Below are positions 34,361-43,842 of a stretch of 64,000 nucleotides of DNA, in pieces; position 1 is the stretch's first letter, and every line of letters starts with the position of its first letter. A program made the translations under genes and the position numbers. The notes beneath the pieces are model-generated. The model was not told the DNA's origin, searched no databases, and worked only from the letters and a program-made list of their open reading frames with translations. The stretch lies in the NCBI GenBank assembly GCA_016699615.1, contig CP064984.1, forward strand, positions 1,240,001-1,304,000, read 5' to 3'. The DNA comes from Sphingobacteriales bacterium (GTDB lineage: Bacteria > Bacteroidota > Bacteroidia > Chitinophagales > JADIYW01).

Positions 34361-37339
34361 ATGATTAGATATTACATCATTTTATTTGTTTTATTGGTTA
34401 CAAATATTACAATAAAAGCTCAAACTCCCGACTTAGTTAATTTTCAAGGAATCGCAAGAGATGCAAGTGGAAACATCTTACCTAACAAAAACATTAGTGT
34501 AAGACTATCTATCATTAATGATAATACAAGTGGCAATCTTTTGTATTCTGAAACAAGAAATATTACTACAAATATTCTTGGTTATTTTAATATCATTATT
34601 GGTGGAAGTGGAGCAATATCTACATCAGGTGTTTTTTCTGATATTGACTGGTCTAGTGAGAATAAATTTCTAAAAACTGAAATTGACCCAAATGGAGGAA
34701 GTTCTTTTATTAATCTAGGAACAACACAATTAATTAGCGTGCCCTATGCACTAAATTCAAAAACTGCAGAAGAACTGAGCCCAGAGGCTAAAATAAATTT
34801 AAATAATATTAGTCAAAATGGTGCATTAGCAGGACAAGTTATTAAATGGGATGGTACAAATTGGGTTGCTACTCAAGATTTACAATCAACGACAGGTTCT
34901 AATCTTATGGCTGGCACTGGTTTGTTTATAGATAACAACAATATTATATATAATATAGGAGATGGTGATAGCTCATCTACAAATGAGCTTCAAACTTTAA
35001 ACCTAACAGGAACAACATTAAGTCTTTCTAATGGTAATAGCGTTATGCTACCTACTGGCACTACTTATTCTGCTGGCTCTGGTATTTCTATCACTGGTAA
35101 TACTATTGCTGCTATTGATAATTCGGCAACGAATGAATTTCAAACTATTTCTAAAGCTGGAAGCACTATAACACTTTCTAATGGTGGTGGCTCTATTTCT
35201 GATAGAGATAGTCAAACACTTTCTATTTCTGGTACTACGCTTTCTATCTCTGGTGGTAATAATGTAACATTACCTACTGGTACTACTTATTCTGCTGGTT
35301 CTGGTATTTCTATCACTGGTAATACTATTGTCGCTATTGATAACTCGGCAACTAACGAAATTCAAACTATTTCTAAAGCTGGAAGCACTATAACACTTTC
35401 TAATGGTGGTGGCTCTATTTCTGATAGAGATAGTCAAACACTTTCTATTTCTGGTACTACGCTTTCCATCTCTGGTGGTAATAACGTAACATTACCTACT
35501 GGTACTACTTATTCTGCTGGTTCTGGTATTTCTATCACTGGTAATACTATCGCTGCTACTGATAGTTCTACTACTAATGAATTTCAAACTATTTCTAAAG
35601 CTGGAAGTACTATAACGCTTTCTAATGGTGGTGGTTCTATTTCTGATAGAGATAGTCAAACACTTTCTATTTCTGGTACTACGCTTTCCATCTCTGGTGG
35701 TAATAATGTAACATTACCTACTGGTACTACCTATAATGCTGGTTCTGGTATTTCTATATCTGGAAATACTATCGCTGCTACTGATAGTTCTACTACTAAT
35801 GAAATTCAAACTATTTCTAAATCTGGAAGTACTATAACGCTTTCTAATGGTGGCGGTTCTATTTCTGATGCTGATGCACAAACTTTATCTATTTCTGGTA
35901 CTACACTTTCTATCTCTGGTGGTAATAATGTAACATTACCTACTGGTACTACCTATAATGCTGGTTCTGGTATTTCTATATCTGGAAATACTATCGCTGC
36001 TACTGATAGTTCTACTACTAATGAAATTCAAACTATTTCTAAATCTGGAAGTACTATAACGCTTTCTAATGGTGGCGGTTCTATTTCTGATGCTGATGCA
36101 CAAACTTTATCTATTTCTGGTACTACACTTTCTATCTCTGGTGGTAATAATGTAACATTACCTACTGGTACTACCTATAATGCTGGTTCTGGTATTTCTA
36201 TATCTGGAAATACTATCGCTGCTACTGATAGTTCTACTACTAATGAAATTCAAACTATTTCTAAATCTGGAAGTACTATAACGCTTTCTAATGGTGGCGG
36301 TTCTATTTCTGATGCTGATGCACAAACTTTATCTATTTCTGGTACTACACTTTCTATCTCTGGTGGTAATAATGTAACATTACCTACTGGTACTACCTAT
36401 AATGCTGGTTCTGGTATTTCTATATCTGGAAATACTATCAGCAATATTGGTGATAATGATGCAAGTAATGATATAACAACATCTACAACTGCTGGTGGTG
36501 ATTTAAGTGGTACTTATCCAAATCCTAATGTTGTTAAGATACAAAACAGAACAGTATCTAGTACTGCACCAACGAATGGACAAGTTTTACAATGGAATCA
36601 AACAACATCACGTTGGGAACCAACAACGATATCTGGTGGAGCTAGTTTATGGACTGCAAATGGTAATGATATTTATAATAACAACACTCAAAACGTTGGT
36701 ATTGGAATTAATCCTCCGCTTGCAAAGCTACACATAAGTAGCAACAGCAATAACACTACGGAAGGATTACTAATAGAAGAAACAGAAAACGATACCAATA
36801 GAGTTGGATTTAAGAATACAAATGGTGATGGTTGGATGCTAAAAGCATATACAGGTGGCACTGCTACAAATTCTTCTTTTTCAGTTTTCTCGGTAAAAGG
36901 TGGTGGAAATATTTTAAGAATGTCTGGTGATGGTAATTCTTATTTCTCTGGTGCTGTATTTACATCTTGTGGTATGCCAAGTTGTTCTGATGTTAGATAT
37001 AAAAAAGACATTTACAAAATAAATAATTCTTTATCTAATTTAATGAAAATTAGAGGTGTGAATTATTATTTTAAATACAATGATTTTAAAGACAAAAACT
37101 TCTCTAAAGAAAAGCAAATTGGTTTTATTGCTCAAGAAATAGAAACAATATTTCCAGAGTTAGTTTTTACTGATGAAGATGGATACAAATCTGTTGATTA
37201 TGCAAAAATAACGCCTGTACTTGTAGAGGCAATAAAAGAATTAAAAAATGAAATAGATGGTTTGCGTAATGAGAATAATACACTTAAGGCAGAAATAAAT
37301 GATAGATTATTGAATCTTGAGAAAGTTATTTTACTATAA
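34361..37339 (+). CDS. repetitive adhesin-like protein with C-terminal S74 chaperone domain
   Basis: 992 aa from ATG 34361 (a TTG at 34355 is also possible). Signal peptide ends about NITIKAQ. Residues ~25-150: a conserved N-terminal domain of Bacteroidota fibre proteins (LVNFQGIARDASGNIL, ISVPYALNSKTAEEL). Residues ~235-690: tandem 74-aa repeats rich in Ser/Thr/Gly (TLSISGTTLSISGGNNVTLP). The last ~118 residues: Peptidase S74/endosialidase chaperone domain starting CSDVRYKKDI, with GFIAQEIE, VDYAKITPVLVEAIKEL and a coiled-coil end. The domain drives trimerisation of fibres and is then self-cleaved. Likely a surface fibre. Followed 30 bases later by a T9SS-cargo gene. Confidence 0.9.
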   Translation: MIRYYIILFVLLVTNITIKAQTPDLVNFQGIARDASGNILPNKNISVRLSIINDNTSGNLLYSETRNITTNILGYFNIIIGGSGAISTSGVFSDIDWSSENKFLKTEIDPNGGSSFINLGTTQLISVPYALNSKTAEELSPEAKINLNNISQNGALAGQVIKWDGTNWVATQDLQSTTGSNLMAGTGLFIDNNNIIYNIGDGDSSSTNELQTLNLTGTTLSLSNGNSVMLPTGTTYSAGSGISITGNTIAAIDNSATNEFQTISKAGSTITLSNGGGSISDRDSQTLSISGTTLSISGGNNVTLPTGTTYSAGSGISITGNTIVAIDNSATNEIQTISKAGSTITLSNGGGSISDRDSQTLSISGTTLSISGGNNVTLPTGTTYSAGSGISITGNTIAATDSSTTNEFQTISKAGSTITLSNGGGSISDRDSQTLSISGTTLSISGGNNVTLPTGTTYNAGSGISISGNTIAATDSSTTNEIQTISKSGSTITLSNGGGSISDADAQTLSISGTTLSISGGNNVTLPTGTTYNAGSGISISGNTIAATDSSTTNEIQTISKSGSTITLSNGGGSISDADAQTLSISGTTLSISGGNNVTLPTGTTYNAGSGISISGNTIAATDSSTTNEIQTISKSGSTITLSNGGGSISDADAQTLSISGTTLSISGGNNVTLPTGTTYNAGSGISISGNTISNIGDNDASNDITTSTTAGGDLSGTYPNPNVVKIQNRTVSSTAPTNGQVLQWNQTTSRWEPTTISGGASLWTANGNDIYNNNTQNVGIGINPPLAKLHISSNSNNTTEGLLIEETENDTNRVGFKNTNGDGWMLKAYTGGTATNSSFSVFSVKGGGNILRMSGDGNSYFSGAVFTSCGMPSCSDVRYKKDIYKINNSLSNLMKIRGVNYYFKYNDFKDKNFSKEKQIGFIAQEIETIFPELVFTDEDGYKSVDYAKITPVLVEAIKELKNEIDGLRNENNTLKAEINDRLLNLEKVILL
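35066..36397 (+). repeat. in-frame 222-bp tandem repeats inside the fibre gene
   Basis: Six units of 222 bp (74 codons), starting at 35066, 35288, 35510, 35732, 35954 and 36176. The last three are identical at nucleotide level as far as I can read; the first three differ at scattered sites (NSAT versus DSSTT, KAGS versus KSGS, RDSQ versus ADAQ). A partial seventh unit follows from 36398, and a degenerate unit precedes the first. The period is a multiple of three, so copy number can change without breaking the frame. Confidence 0.92.
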
Positions 37340-37369
37340 AATTCATTTTCTAAAACAGAGAAATAATAT

Positions 37370-37876
37370 ATGGTAAGGTTATATTTATTAATGCTGGCAT
37401 TTTTTAGCTTTGTTGCAATTCAAGCACAGAGTATCACACCAAGTGTGATTAACTCTACTGGTAATTTTGTTCCATTAAATAATGAATATTACCAATGGTC
37501 TGTTGGTGAGACATATATCAATATGGATGTTGCTTCAAATATTATTGTTTCTAGTGGTTTTGTGCAGCCAGATCAGGACTTTATTACTAAAATAAAAGAG
37601 ACAATCAAAGCAAATGAGTTGGGTATTTATCCAAATCCTGTTTATAATCAATTGACTGTAAATACAGATTTTGAACAAAATGGTACTTTAAAATATAAAG
37701 TTTATCAAGTTGATGGTAAATTATTATTTATGTCTGAAAAACATATTACAACTAAAGAGTTATTTTTAATTGATTTTGATGACATTAGTGCTGGTAACTA
37801 CATTCTAGATTTTACATTCGAAAATGAAAGTAACAAAAAGAGTTATTTTGCGTTCAAAGTTCAGAAAAAATACTAA
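37370..37876 (+). CDS. small secreted protein with T9SS type A sorting domain
   Basis: 168 aa. Signal peptide ending about AIQAQ. Short central region with YYQWSVGETYINMD and SGFVQPDQDF, which is frequent just ahead of sorting domains. Residues ~88-168 form a Por-secretion-system C-terminal domain: LGIYPNPVYNQLTVNT, YKVYQVDGKLLF, ISAGNYILDFTF and a Lys-rich end. Proteins with this domain cross the outer membrane by the type IX system, which fits the gld genes in the window. Probably in one operon with the fibre gene and functionally linked to it (inference). Confidence 0.9.
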   Translation: MVRLYLLMLAFFSFVAIQAQSITPSVINSTGNFVPLNNEYYQWSVGETYINMDVASNIIVSSGFVQPDQDFITKIKETIKANELGIYPNPVYNQLTVNTDFEQNGTLKYKVYQVDGKLLFMSEKHITTKELFLIDFDDISAGNYILDFTFENESNKKSYFAFKVQKKY

Positions 37877-37891
37877 TCAAACTATTTGATT
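37875..37891. terminator. small hairpin between convergent genes
   Basis: AATCAAA/TTTGATT stem of 7 bp with a 3-base loop spans the 13-base gap between the T9SS-cargo stop and the carB stop. Weak stem; function as a bidirectional terminator is only possible. Confidence 0.4.
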
Positions 37892-40706
37892 ATTTACTCA
37901 AAAACATAGATTTATCTTTATACAATTGTCTAAAATAAGGATCGTATAGGTCTTTAATAAAATAGATTGCTTCGCCTGTAGATTTCATTTCTGGCCCTAA
38001 TTCTTTATTGACATTTGGAAATTTTTCAAATGAAAATACTGGTTCTTTTATAGCATATCCTTCTAATTTTGGATCAAATTTAAAATCTGATAACTTGTGT
38101 GTTTCTAACATTACTTTTGTTGCAACATTAAGATATGGTATTTGGTATGCTTTGCAAATAAATGGTGTTGTGCGTGATGCTCTTGGATTTGCTTCTATGA
38201 CATAAACCATATCATTTTTTATGGCAAATTGTATATTGATTAAACCACGAATATTCAGTGCTTTACATATTTTTTCTGTGTACTCTTTCATCGTTTCTAT
38301 GATGATTGGGCCAAGTGAATATGGTGGCAACACGCTATTGCTATCGCCACTGTGAATACCAGCTGGCTCAATATGTTCCATCACGCCTAAAATTTGCATT
38401 TGTTCGCCATCATAAATAGCATCTATTTCTGCTTCTTTAGCTCTATCCAAGAAATGGTCTATTAATATTACATTATCAGGAATGTCTTTTAATAAGTTAA
38501 CAACTGCTGTTTCGCACTCATCATCATTAATTACAATACGCATTCTTTGTCCACCTAATACATAACTTGGACGAACCAATACTGGATAACCAACTTTGTT
38601 TGCAACAGCTAATGCTTCATCTGCATCTCTTGCTGTTCCATAATCTGGATATGGAATATCTAAAGCCTTTAATAAATCTGAAAATCTACCTCTGTCTTCT
38701 GCAATATCCATATTATCATATGATGTACCAATTATCTTAATTCCTTTTTCGTGTAGTTTTTTAGATAATTTTAATGCTGTTTGTCCGCCCAATTGTACAA
38801 TTACGCCTTCTGGTTGTTCAAATTCTATGATTTCCCAAAGATGTTCCCAAAAAACTGGCTCAAAATATAGTTTGTCTGCAATGTCAAAATCTGTGGAAAC
38901 TGTTTCTGGATTGCAGTTTACCATAATTGCTTCGTAGCCAACTTCTTTAATTGCTAAAAGACCATGTACACAACAATAATCAAACTCTATACCTTGACCA
39001 ATTCTGTTTGGTCCTGCACCTAAAACTATTATTTTTTTCTTATCAGATAATTTGCTTTCATTTTCTGTATCAAAAGTAGAATAGAAATATGGTGTCTTTG
39101 CTTCAAATTCTGCAGCACATGTATCTACCATTTTATATACACGTTTTATGCCTAATGCTTTTCTTCTTTCATAAACATCGTCTTCTTTTATTCTTCCTAA
39201 TAGAAAAGCTAATTGTGCATCACTATATCCTTTGGTTTTTGCTAATTTTAGTAAATCAACAGGTATTGTGTCTAATGTATATTTTTTTATTTCTTTTTCT
39301 AATTTTGATAAGTCTTGGATTTGTGTTAAAAACCAATTATCTATCTGTGTTAGTTTATGAATAGTATTGATTGGAACGCCTAAGTCAATTGCATCTTTTA
39401 TTTTAAAAATTCTGTCCCAACTTGGATGTTCTAGGCTGTCTAAAATATCTTCTGTTTTTGCTAAGCTCTTACCATCTGCACCTAATCCTATTTTATTATT
39501 TTCTAATGATTGACATGCTTTTTGTAATGCTTCTGTAAAATTTCTTCCAATACCCATTACTTCTCCAACAGATTTCATTTGAAATCCTAATGTGGTATCG
39601 CAACCATGAAATTTATCAAAATTCCATCTTGGTATTTTTACAATTACATAGTCTAATGCTGGTTCAAAATATGCTGAAGTATTTTTTGTAATTTGATTTT
39701 GTAATTCGTCTAAGTGATATCCTATTGCTAATTTAGATGCGATTTTTGCAATTGGATATCCTGTTGCTTTTGATGCTAATGCTGATGAGCGTGATACTCT
39801 TGGATTAATTTCTATTACAATAATTTCTTCTGTTTCTGGATTTACAGAAAACTGAACATTGCAACCACCTGCAAAATTTCCTAAGCCACGCATTAACTTC
39901 ATTGCTTGGTTTCGCATTTCTTGAAATACTGTGTCTGGCAACGTCATGGCTGGTGCTACTGTGATAGAATCTCCAGTATGCACACCCATTGGATCTAAAT
40001 TTTCTACTGTACAAATAATAACTACACTATCGTTGGCATCACGAAGTAGCTCTAACTCAAATTCTTTCCATCCCAAAACTGCTTGTTCTACTAATACTTC
40101 ATGAACTGGAGAACATTTTAAGCCATGTGCTAATGCTTGTTCAAATAACTCTGGATTTCTTACAATTGCGCCTCCACTTCCACCAAGTGTATATGATGGT
40201 CTAATTACAATAGGAAATCCTATTTTCTGTGCTGCATCTTTACCTTCCAACATAGAATTGGCAATGATAGATTTTGCAACGCCCAATCCCATGTTGATAC
40301 AATATTGTCTAAATTCTTCTCTATTTTCTGTTGTTTCAATCACATTCAAATCAACACCAATTATTCGTACATTATATTTTTGCCAAAGTCCTATTTCTTC
40401 TGCTTCTTTACATAAATTCAATGCTGTTTGTCCGCCCATTGTTGGCAATACACAATCAATATTGCGTTCTTGTAATATTTTCTCTAAGGAACTTGTTGTT
40501 AATGGCAGTAGATAGATATAATCTGCTGTTACGCTGTCTGTCATTATTGTAGCTGGATTAGAGTTTATCAAAGTAACTTCTATTCCTTCTTCTCTAAGTG
40601 AACGTGATGCTTGAGAACCTGAATAGTCAAATTCGCAGGCTTGACCTATAACAATTGGACCGCTACCAATGATGAGTACCGATTTTATTGAATTATCTTT
40701 TGGCAT
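37890..40706 (-). CDS. carB: carbamoyl-phosphate synthase large subunit
   Basis: 938 aa. Makes carbamoyl phosphate from ammonia (delivered by CarA), bicarbonate and two ATP for arginine and pyrimidine synthesis. Two homologous ATP-grasp halves: first with SVLIIGSGPIVIGQACEFDYSG, RPSYTLGGSGG, EINPRVSRSSALASKATGYP; second with LGAGPNRIGQGIEFDYCC, RPSYVLGGQRM, EANPRASRTTPFICKA. The protein stops shortly after KSTGEAIYFIKD, so the C-terminal MGS-like allosteric domain (about 135 residues in E. coli) is absent. I recall similar short forms in other Bacteroidota. Regulation by UMP/ornithine through that domain is therefore unlikely. Confidence 0.96.
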   Translation of the reverse strand: MPKDNSIKSVLIIGSGPIVIGQACEFDYSGSQASRSLREEGIEVTLINSNPATIMTDSVTADYIYLLPLTTSSLEKILQERNIDCVLPTMGGQTALNLCKEAEEIGLWQKYNVRIIGVDLNVIETTENREEFRQYCINMGLGVAKSIIANSMLEGKDAAQKIGFPIVIRPSYTLGGSGGAIVRNPELFEQALAHGLKCSPVHEVLVEQAVLGWKEFELELLRDANDSVVIICTVENLDPMGVHTGDSITVAPAMTLPDTVFQEMRNQAMKLMRGLGNFAGGCNVQFSVNPETEEIIVIEINPRVSRSSALASKATGYPIAKIASKLAIGYHLDELQNQITKNTSAYFEPALDYVIVKIPRWNFDKFHGCDTTLGFQMKSVGEVMGIGRNFTEALQKACQSLENNKIGLGADGKSLAKTEDILDSLEHPSWDRIFKIKDAIDLGVPINTIHKLTQIDNWFLTQIQDLSKLEKEIKKYTLDTIPVDLLKLAKTKGYSDAQLAFLLGRIKEDDVYERRKALGIKRVYKMVDTCAAEFEAKTPYFYSTFDTENESKLSDKKKIIVLGAGPNRIGQGIEFDYCCVHGLLAIKEVGYEAIMVNCNPETVSTDFDIADKLYFEPVFWEHLWEIIEFEQPEGVIVQLGGQTALKLSKKLHEKGIKIIGTSYDNMDIAEDRGRFSDLLKALDIPYPDYGTARDADEALAVANKVGYPVLVRPSYVLGGQRMRIVINDDECETAVVNLLKDIPDNVILIDHFLDRAKEAEIDAIYDGEQMQILGVMEHIEPAGIHSGDSNSVLPPYSLGPIIIETMKEYTEKICKALNIRGLINIQFAIKNDMVYVIEANPRASRTTPFICKAYQIPYLNVATKVMLETHKLSDFKFDPKLEGYAIKEPVFSFEKFPNVNKELGPEMKSTGEAIYFIKDLYDPYFRQLYKDKSMFLSK

Positions 40707-40868
40707 TTTTGGAAAAGTTTTACGAAAATACGCAATAGAAATAAGTTAGAATAATAAAATGTTCTTTATTGTTGCATTAAGAAAGAAATATTAACCTAAA
40801 TATCTATGTATTAGTATAAAAAGTACAGTATCTTTTTATATTATCTTTTAGATACTTTTTAATATCCT

Positions 40869-40876
40869 TATATTTG
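40869..40876 (+). promoter_or_regulatory. promoter -7 element for tgt-lptG
   Basis: TATATTTG (TAnnTTTG) ends 10 bases before the TTG start of tgt, which predicts a leader of only a few bases. The divergent carB start is 163 bases away on the other side; the gap between holds no other visible gene. Confidence 0.6.
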
Positions 40877-40886
40877 TAGAAAAAAG

Positions 40887-42014
40887 TTGAAATTTACTAT
40901 ACATCATAATGATTCAAAGTCTAATGCACGCGCTGGAACTATAGAAACTGACAACGGCAGTATAGAAACGCCTATTTTTATGCCTGTTGGTACGCAAGCT
41001 ACTGTAAAAGCTGTACACTTTAGTGAATTGGAAAATGACATTCAAGCACAAATTATTTTGGGTAATACTTATCATTTATATTTGCGTCCTGGAATAGAAA
41101 TATTAGAAAATGCTGGTGGATTACATCAATTTAACTCTTGGAAAAGACCTATTTTAACAGATAGTGGTGGCTATCAAGTATATTCATTAAGTCATAGAAG
41201 AAAAATTACAGAAGAAGGTGTTACTTTCCGTTCTCATATTGATGGTAGTAAGCATTTATTTACACCAGAAAATGTAATGGACATTCAACGTAGTATTGGT
41301 GCAGATTTTATTATGGCGTTTGATGAGTGTACGCCTTATCCTTGTGAATATCATTATGCAAAAAAATCTTTGAGGCTAACTCATAGTTGGTTGGATAGAT
41401 GCATCAATAGATTTGATACCACAGAACCAAAATATGGCTACGAACAAACTTTGTTGCCTATTGTACAAGGAAGTGTGTATAAAGATTTAAGAATAGAGTC
41501 TGCACATTATATTTCTGAAAAAAATAGGTTTGCAAATGCAATTGGTGGCTTGGCTGTAGGTGAGCCAGCCGAAGAAATGTATGCAATGACTGCCATAGTG
41601 AATGATATTTTGCCTAAAGAACAACCTAGATATTTGATGGGCGTAGGTACACCAGCCAATATTTTAGAGTCTATTGCACTTGGCGTAGATATGTTTGATT
41701 GTGTAATGCCTACCAGAAATGCAAGGCATGGTTTGTTGTTTACTACAAATGGAATTATTAGTATTAGAAATACAAAGTGGAAGAATGATTTTTCTTGTAT
41801 TGATGATAAAGTATGTGCAACAAGTAAAATACACAGCAAAGCTTACTTAAGACATTTGTTTGTTACTGATGAAATTCTTGGAATGCAGCTAGCAACACTA
41901 CAAAATCTAAGCTTTTATCTTTGGTTGGTTGGTCAAGCAAGAGAAAAAATAAAAGATGGAAGTTTTGCAGCTTGGAAAAATACTATTATACCACATTTAA
42001 TGCAAAGATTGTAA
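40887..42014 (+). CDS. tgt: tRNA-guanine transglycosylase (queuine tRNA-ribosyltransferase)
   Basis: 375 aa. Exchanges guanine-34 for preQ1 in GUN-anticodon tRNAs. Motifs: ARAGTIETDNGSIETPIFMPVGT, LTDSGGYQVYSL, MAFDECTPYPCEY, IVQGSVYKDLR, IGGLAVGEP and FDCVMPTRNARHGLLF (catalytic Asp). The usual C-terminal zinc site (C-x-C-x2-C...H) is degenerate: KVCATSKIHSKAYL retains one Cys, and QNL replaces the usual HNL. Loss of these ligands may be a lineage trait. The start is TTG at 40887; no ATG lies nearby. Stop is 3 bases before the next start codon. Confidence 0.95.
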   Translation: MKFTIHHNDSKSNARAGTIETDNGSIETPIFMPVGTQATVKAVHFSELENDIQAQIILGNTYHLYLRPGIEILENAGGLHQFNSWKRPILTDSGGYQVYSLSHRRKITEEGVTFRSHIDGSKHLFTPENVMDIQRSIGADFIMAFDECTPYPCEYHYAKKSLRLTHSWLDRCINRFDTTEPKYGYEQTLLPIVQGSVYKDLRIESAHYISEKNRFANAIGGLAVGEPAEEMYAMTAIVNDILPKEQPRYLMGVGTPANILESIALGVDMFDCVMPTRNARHGLLFTTNGIISIRNTKWKNDFSCIDDKVCATSKIHSKAYLRHLFVTDEILGMQLATLQNLSFYLWLVGQAREKIKDGSFAAWKNTIIPHLMQRL

Positions 42015-42017
42015 CCA

Positions 42018-43097
42018 TTGAAAGTTTTAGATAAATATATAATAAAGCAATTTTTAATTACTTTTTTCTTTGCTATCTTTTTGTTGAGCTTAATTGCCAT
42101 TATTATTGATATCACTGAGAAGATTGATAATTTTTTGACTAATAAAGCACCATTTTCTGCTATTGTTTTTGATTATTATCTCAATTTTATTCCTTGGATA
42201 ACGTTGCTTATTTCTCCATTATTTGTATTTATTTCTGTAATCTTTTTCACATCTAGATTAACGATGAATACAGAAATAATTGTGATGCTAAATGGTGGTA
42301 TGAGTTTTTATAGACTTCTAATGCCATATCTTTTTACATCTATTCTTCTGGCATTTAGTATTTCATATTACAATCATTATATATTGCCTAAACAAAATGT
42401 AACTCGTATTGCTTTTGAAGAATCTTATGCATCGAAGAAAGAAAATCAAGTGTTTCAGATTAACTATCATTTTCAGATAGGAAAAGATACGATGATATAC
42501 ACACAATCTTACAATAAGCAAAACAAATCTGGATATAAGTTTACCATGGAAAGATTAAAAGATTATAACATAACTTATAGAATAGATGCTGATAATATTG
42601 CTTGGGATTCTTTAAAAAATAAATGGAAATTACAAACTTATACCATAAGACAACTGCAAGCAAAAGATGATATATTAATCAAAGGTGCTGACACATTGAT
42701 GCGACTTCCTATTGTGCCTAATGATTATGATATTCAAGTGTATGAAATGGAAAAAATGACGACACCCAAGTTAAAACATTTTATACATGACCAAGTAATA
42801 AAAGGTGCAGAAAATGTGAAGTTTTATCAATTAGAATTACACCGAAGAACTGCAATTCCGTTTAGTGTTATTATCTTAACAATTATTGCTGTAGCACTTA
42901 CAACTCACAAAGTAAGAAATGGAATGGGCATTTATTTGGTGCTTGGCTTGCTGATTAGTGGTGCGTTTATTATTGTTCAGCAGTTTTCGAGTGTGTTTGC
43001 AATAAAAGGAAATTTAGATCCACTTATTGGTGCCTGGATTCCAAATATTGTTTTTAGTGTTTTGGCTGTTTTTCTAATTATTAGAGCACCTAAGTAG
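42018..43097 (+). CDS. lptG: LptF/LptG-family LPS export permease
   Basis: 359 aa. YjgP/YjgQ family: helices at about 12-35, 50-75 and 95-120, a periplasmic beta domain in the middle (residues ~130-265), then three helices at the C-terminus (FSVIILTIIAVALTTH, GIYLVLGLLISGAFIIVQQFS, NIVFSVLAVFLII). Forms the transmembrane channel of the LPS-extracting Lpt ABC transporter. Bacteroidota often carry a single such protein type near tgt, which supports the call; LptF versus LptG cannot be distinguished. The start codon is TTG. The 3' end overlaps convergent truB by 8 bp. Confidence 0.88.
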   Translation: MKVLDKYIIKQFLITFFFAIFLLSLIAIIIDITEKIDNFLTNKAPFSAIVFDYYLNFIPWITLLISPLFVFISVIFFTSRLTMNTEIIVMLNGGMSFYRLLMPYLFTSILLAFSISYYNHYILPKQNVTRIAFEESYASKKENQVFQINYHFQIGKDTMIYTQSYNKQNKSGYKFTMERLKDYNITYRIDADNIAWDSLKNKWKLQTYTIRQLQAKDDILIKGADTLMRLPIVPNDYDIQVYEMEKMTTPKLKHFIHDQVIKGAENVKFYQLELHRRTAIPFSVIILTIIAVALTTHKVRNGMGIYLVLGLLISGAFIIVQQFSSVFAIKGNLDPLIGAWIPNIVFSVLAVFLIIRAPK

Positions 43098-43779
43098 TTT
43101 CCAAATTATCAATTTGCTTTGCCAATTCTTCTACTTGAAATGCATCTTTCACATCGTAGTTGCCTATCTTTTCTCTTCTTAATGAAAATAAATATGCTAC
43201 ATTTTGTAATTTTTTTCCAAAATCGTGTGCAATAGTTCTAATATAAGTTCCTTTGCTGCATTCTATCTTAAAATATACATATGGCAAATCTATTTGGGTA
43301 ATTTCAAATTGATAGATATGTACCAATCTTGGTCTTACTTCAACATCAATATTTGCTCTTGCTAGTGAATATGCTCGTTTACCATCAATTTTTACTGCAG
43401 AATGTTTGGGTGGATATTGTAATTGTTCTCCAACAAATGTTTGAGCACAATCTAATACTTGTTGTTCTGTAATGTGTGCAATACTTTGCTGATTGATGGC
43501 TGGCTTTTCTGTATCGTAGCTTTCTGTTTCTGCGCCTAAAAAAATACAACCAGAATAGGTTTTGTTTTGCTGTTGTATTTCATCAATAGTTTTTGTTTTT
43601 TTTCCTGTACAAATTACTAATAATCCAGTTGCTCTTGGATCTAATGTGCCTGCATGCCCAATTTTGATATTTCCAAATTTTCTTTTAAGTGGATATTTTA
43701 GTTTGTTTACAACATCAAAAGATGTCCAATCTAGTGGTTTGTCTATCAGCAGTGTTTCTCCATCAACAAAATTATACAT
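43090..43779 (-). CDS. truB: tRNA pseudouridine-55 synthase
   Basis: 229 aa. Isomerises U55 in the T loop of tRNAs. Motifs: LLIDKPLDWTSFDVV, IGHAGTLDPRATGLLVICTG (catalytic Asp in GTLDP), YPPKHSAVKIDGKRAY and ECSKGTYIRTIAHDFG. It is short because the C-terminal PUA domain of longer forms is absent or reduced, as in many Bacteroidota. Promoter at 43791-43798; divergent from ridA and convergent (8-bp overlap) with the LPS permease gene. Confidence 0.96.
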   Translation of the reverse strand: MYNFVDGETLLIDKPLDWTSFDVVNKLKYPLKRKFGNIKIGHAGTLDPRATGLLVICTGKKTKTIDEIQQQNKTYSGCIFLGAETESYDTEKPAINQQSIAHITEQQVLDCAQTFVGEQLQYPPKHSAVKIDGKRAYSLARANIDVEVRPRLVHIYQFEITQIDLPYVYFKIECSKGTYIRTIAHDFGKKLQNVAYLFSLRREKIGNYDVKDAFQVEELAKQIDNLETT

Positions 43780-43790
43780 AAAAAGAATTG

Positions 43791-43798
43791 CAAAGATA
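43791..43798 (-). promoter_or_regulatory. promoter -7 element for truB
   Basis: TATCTTTG on the minus strand, 11 bases before the truB ATG. It is 32 bases from the divergent ridA -7 element, so the two promoters share their upstream (-33) DNA. Confidence 0.75.
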
Positions 43799-43830
43799 CT
43801 TACAATTTTTTATAGCATTAGATATTTTAT

Positions 43831-43838
43831 TATCTTTG
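43831..43838 (+). promoter_or_regulatory. promoter -7 element for ridA (leaderless)
   Basis: TATCTTTG followed by AAAC and the ATG. The expected transcription start falls on or next to the start codon, so the mRNA is predicted to be leaderless. Confidence 0.75.
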
Positions 43839-43842
43839 AAAC

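Noticed and set aside
35066..36397. Regular repeats that might be taken for a CRISPR array or satellite DNA
   Set aside because: The period is 222 bp, there are no unique spacers, and the reading frame continues through all units of one protein.
37890..40706. CarB truncated by mutation
   Set aside because: The end is clean and follows a complete second ATP-grasp half; lack of the MGS-like domain is, as far as I recall, shared by other Bacteroidota CarB proteins.
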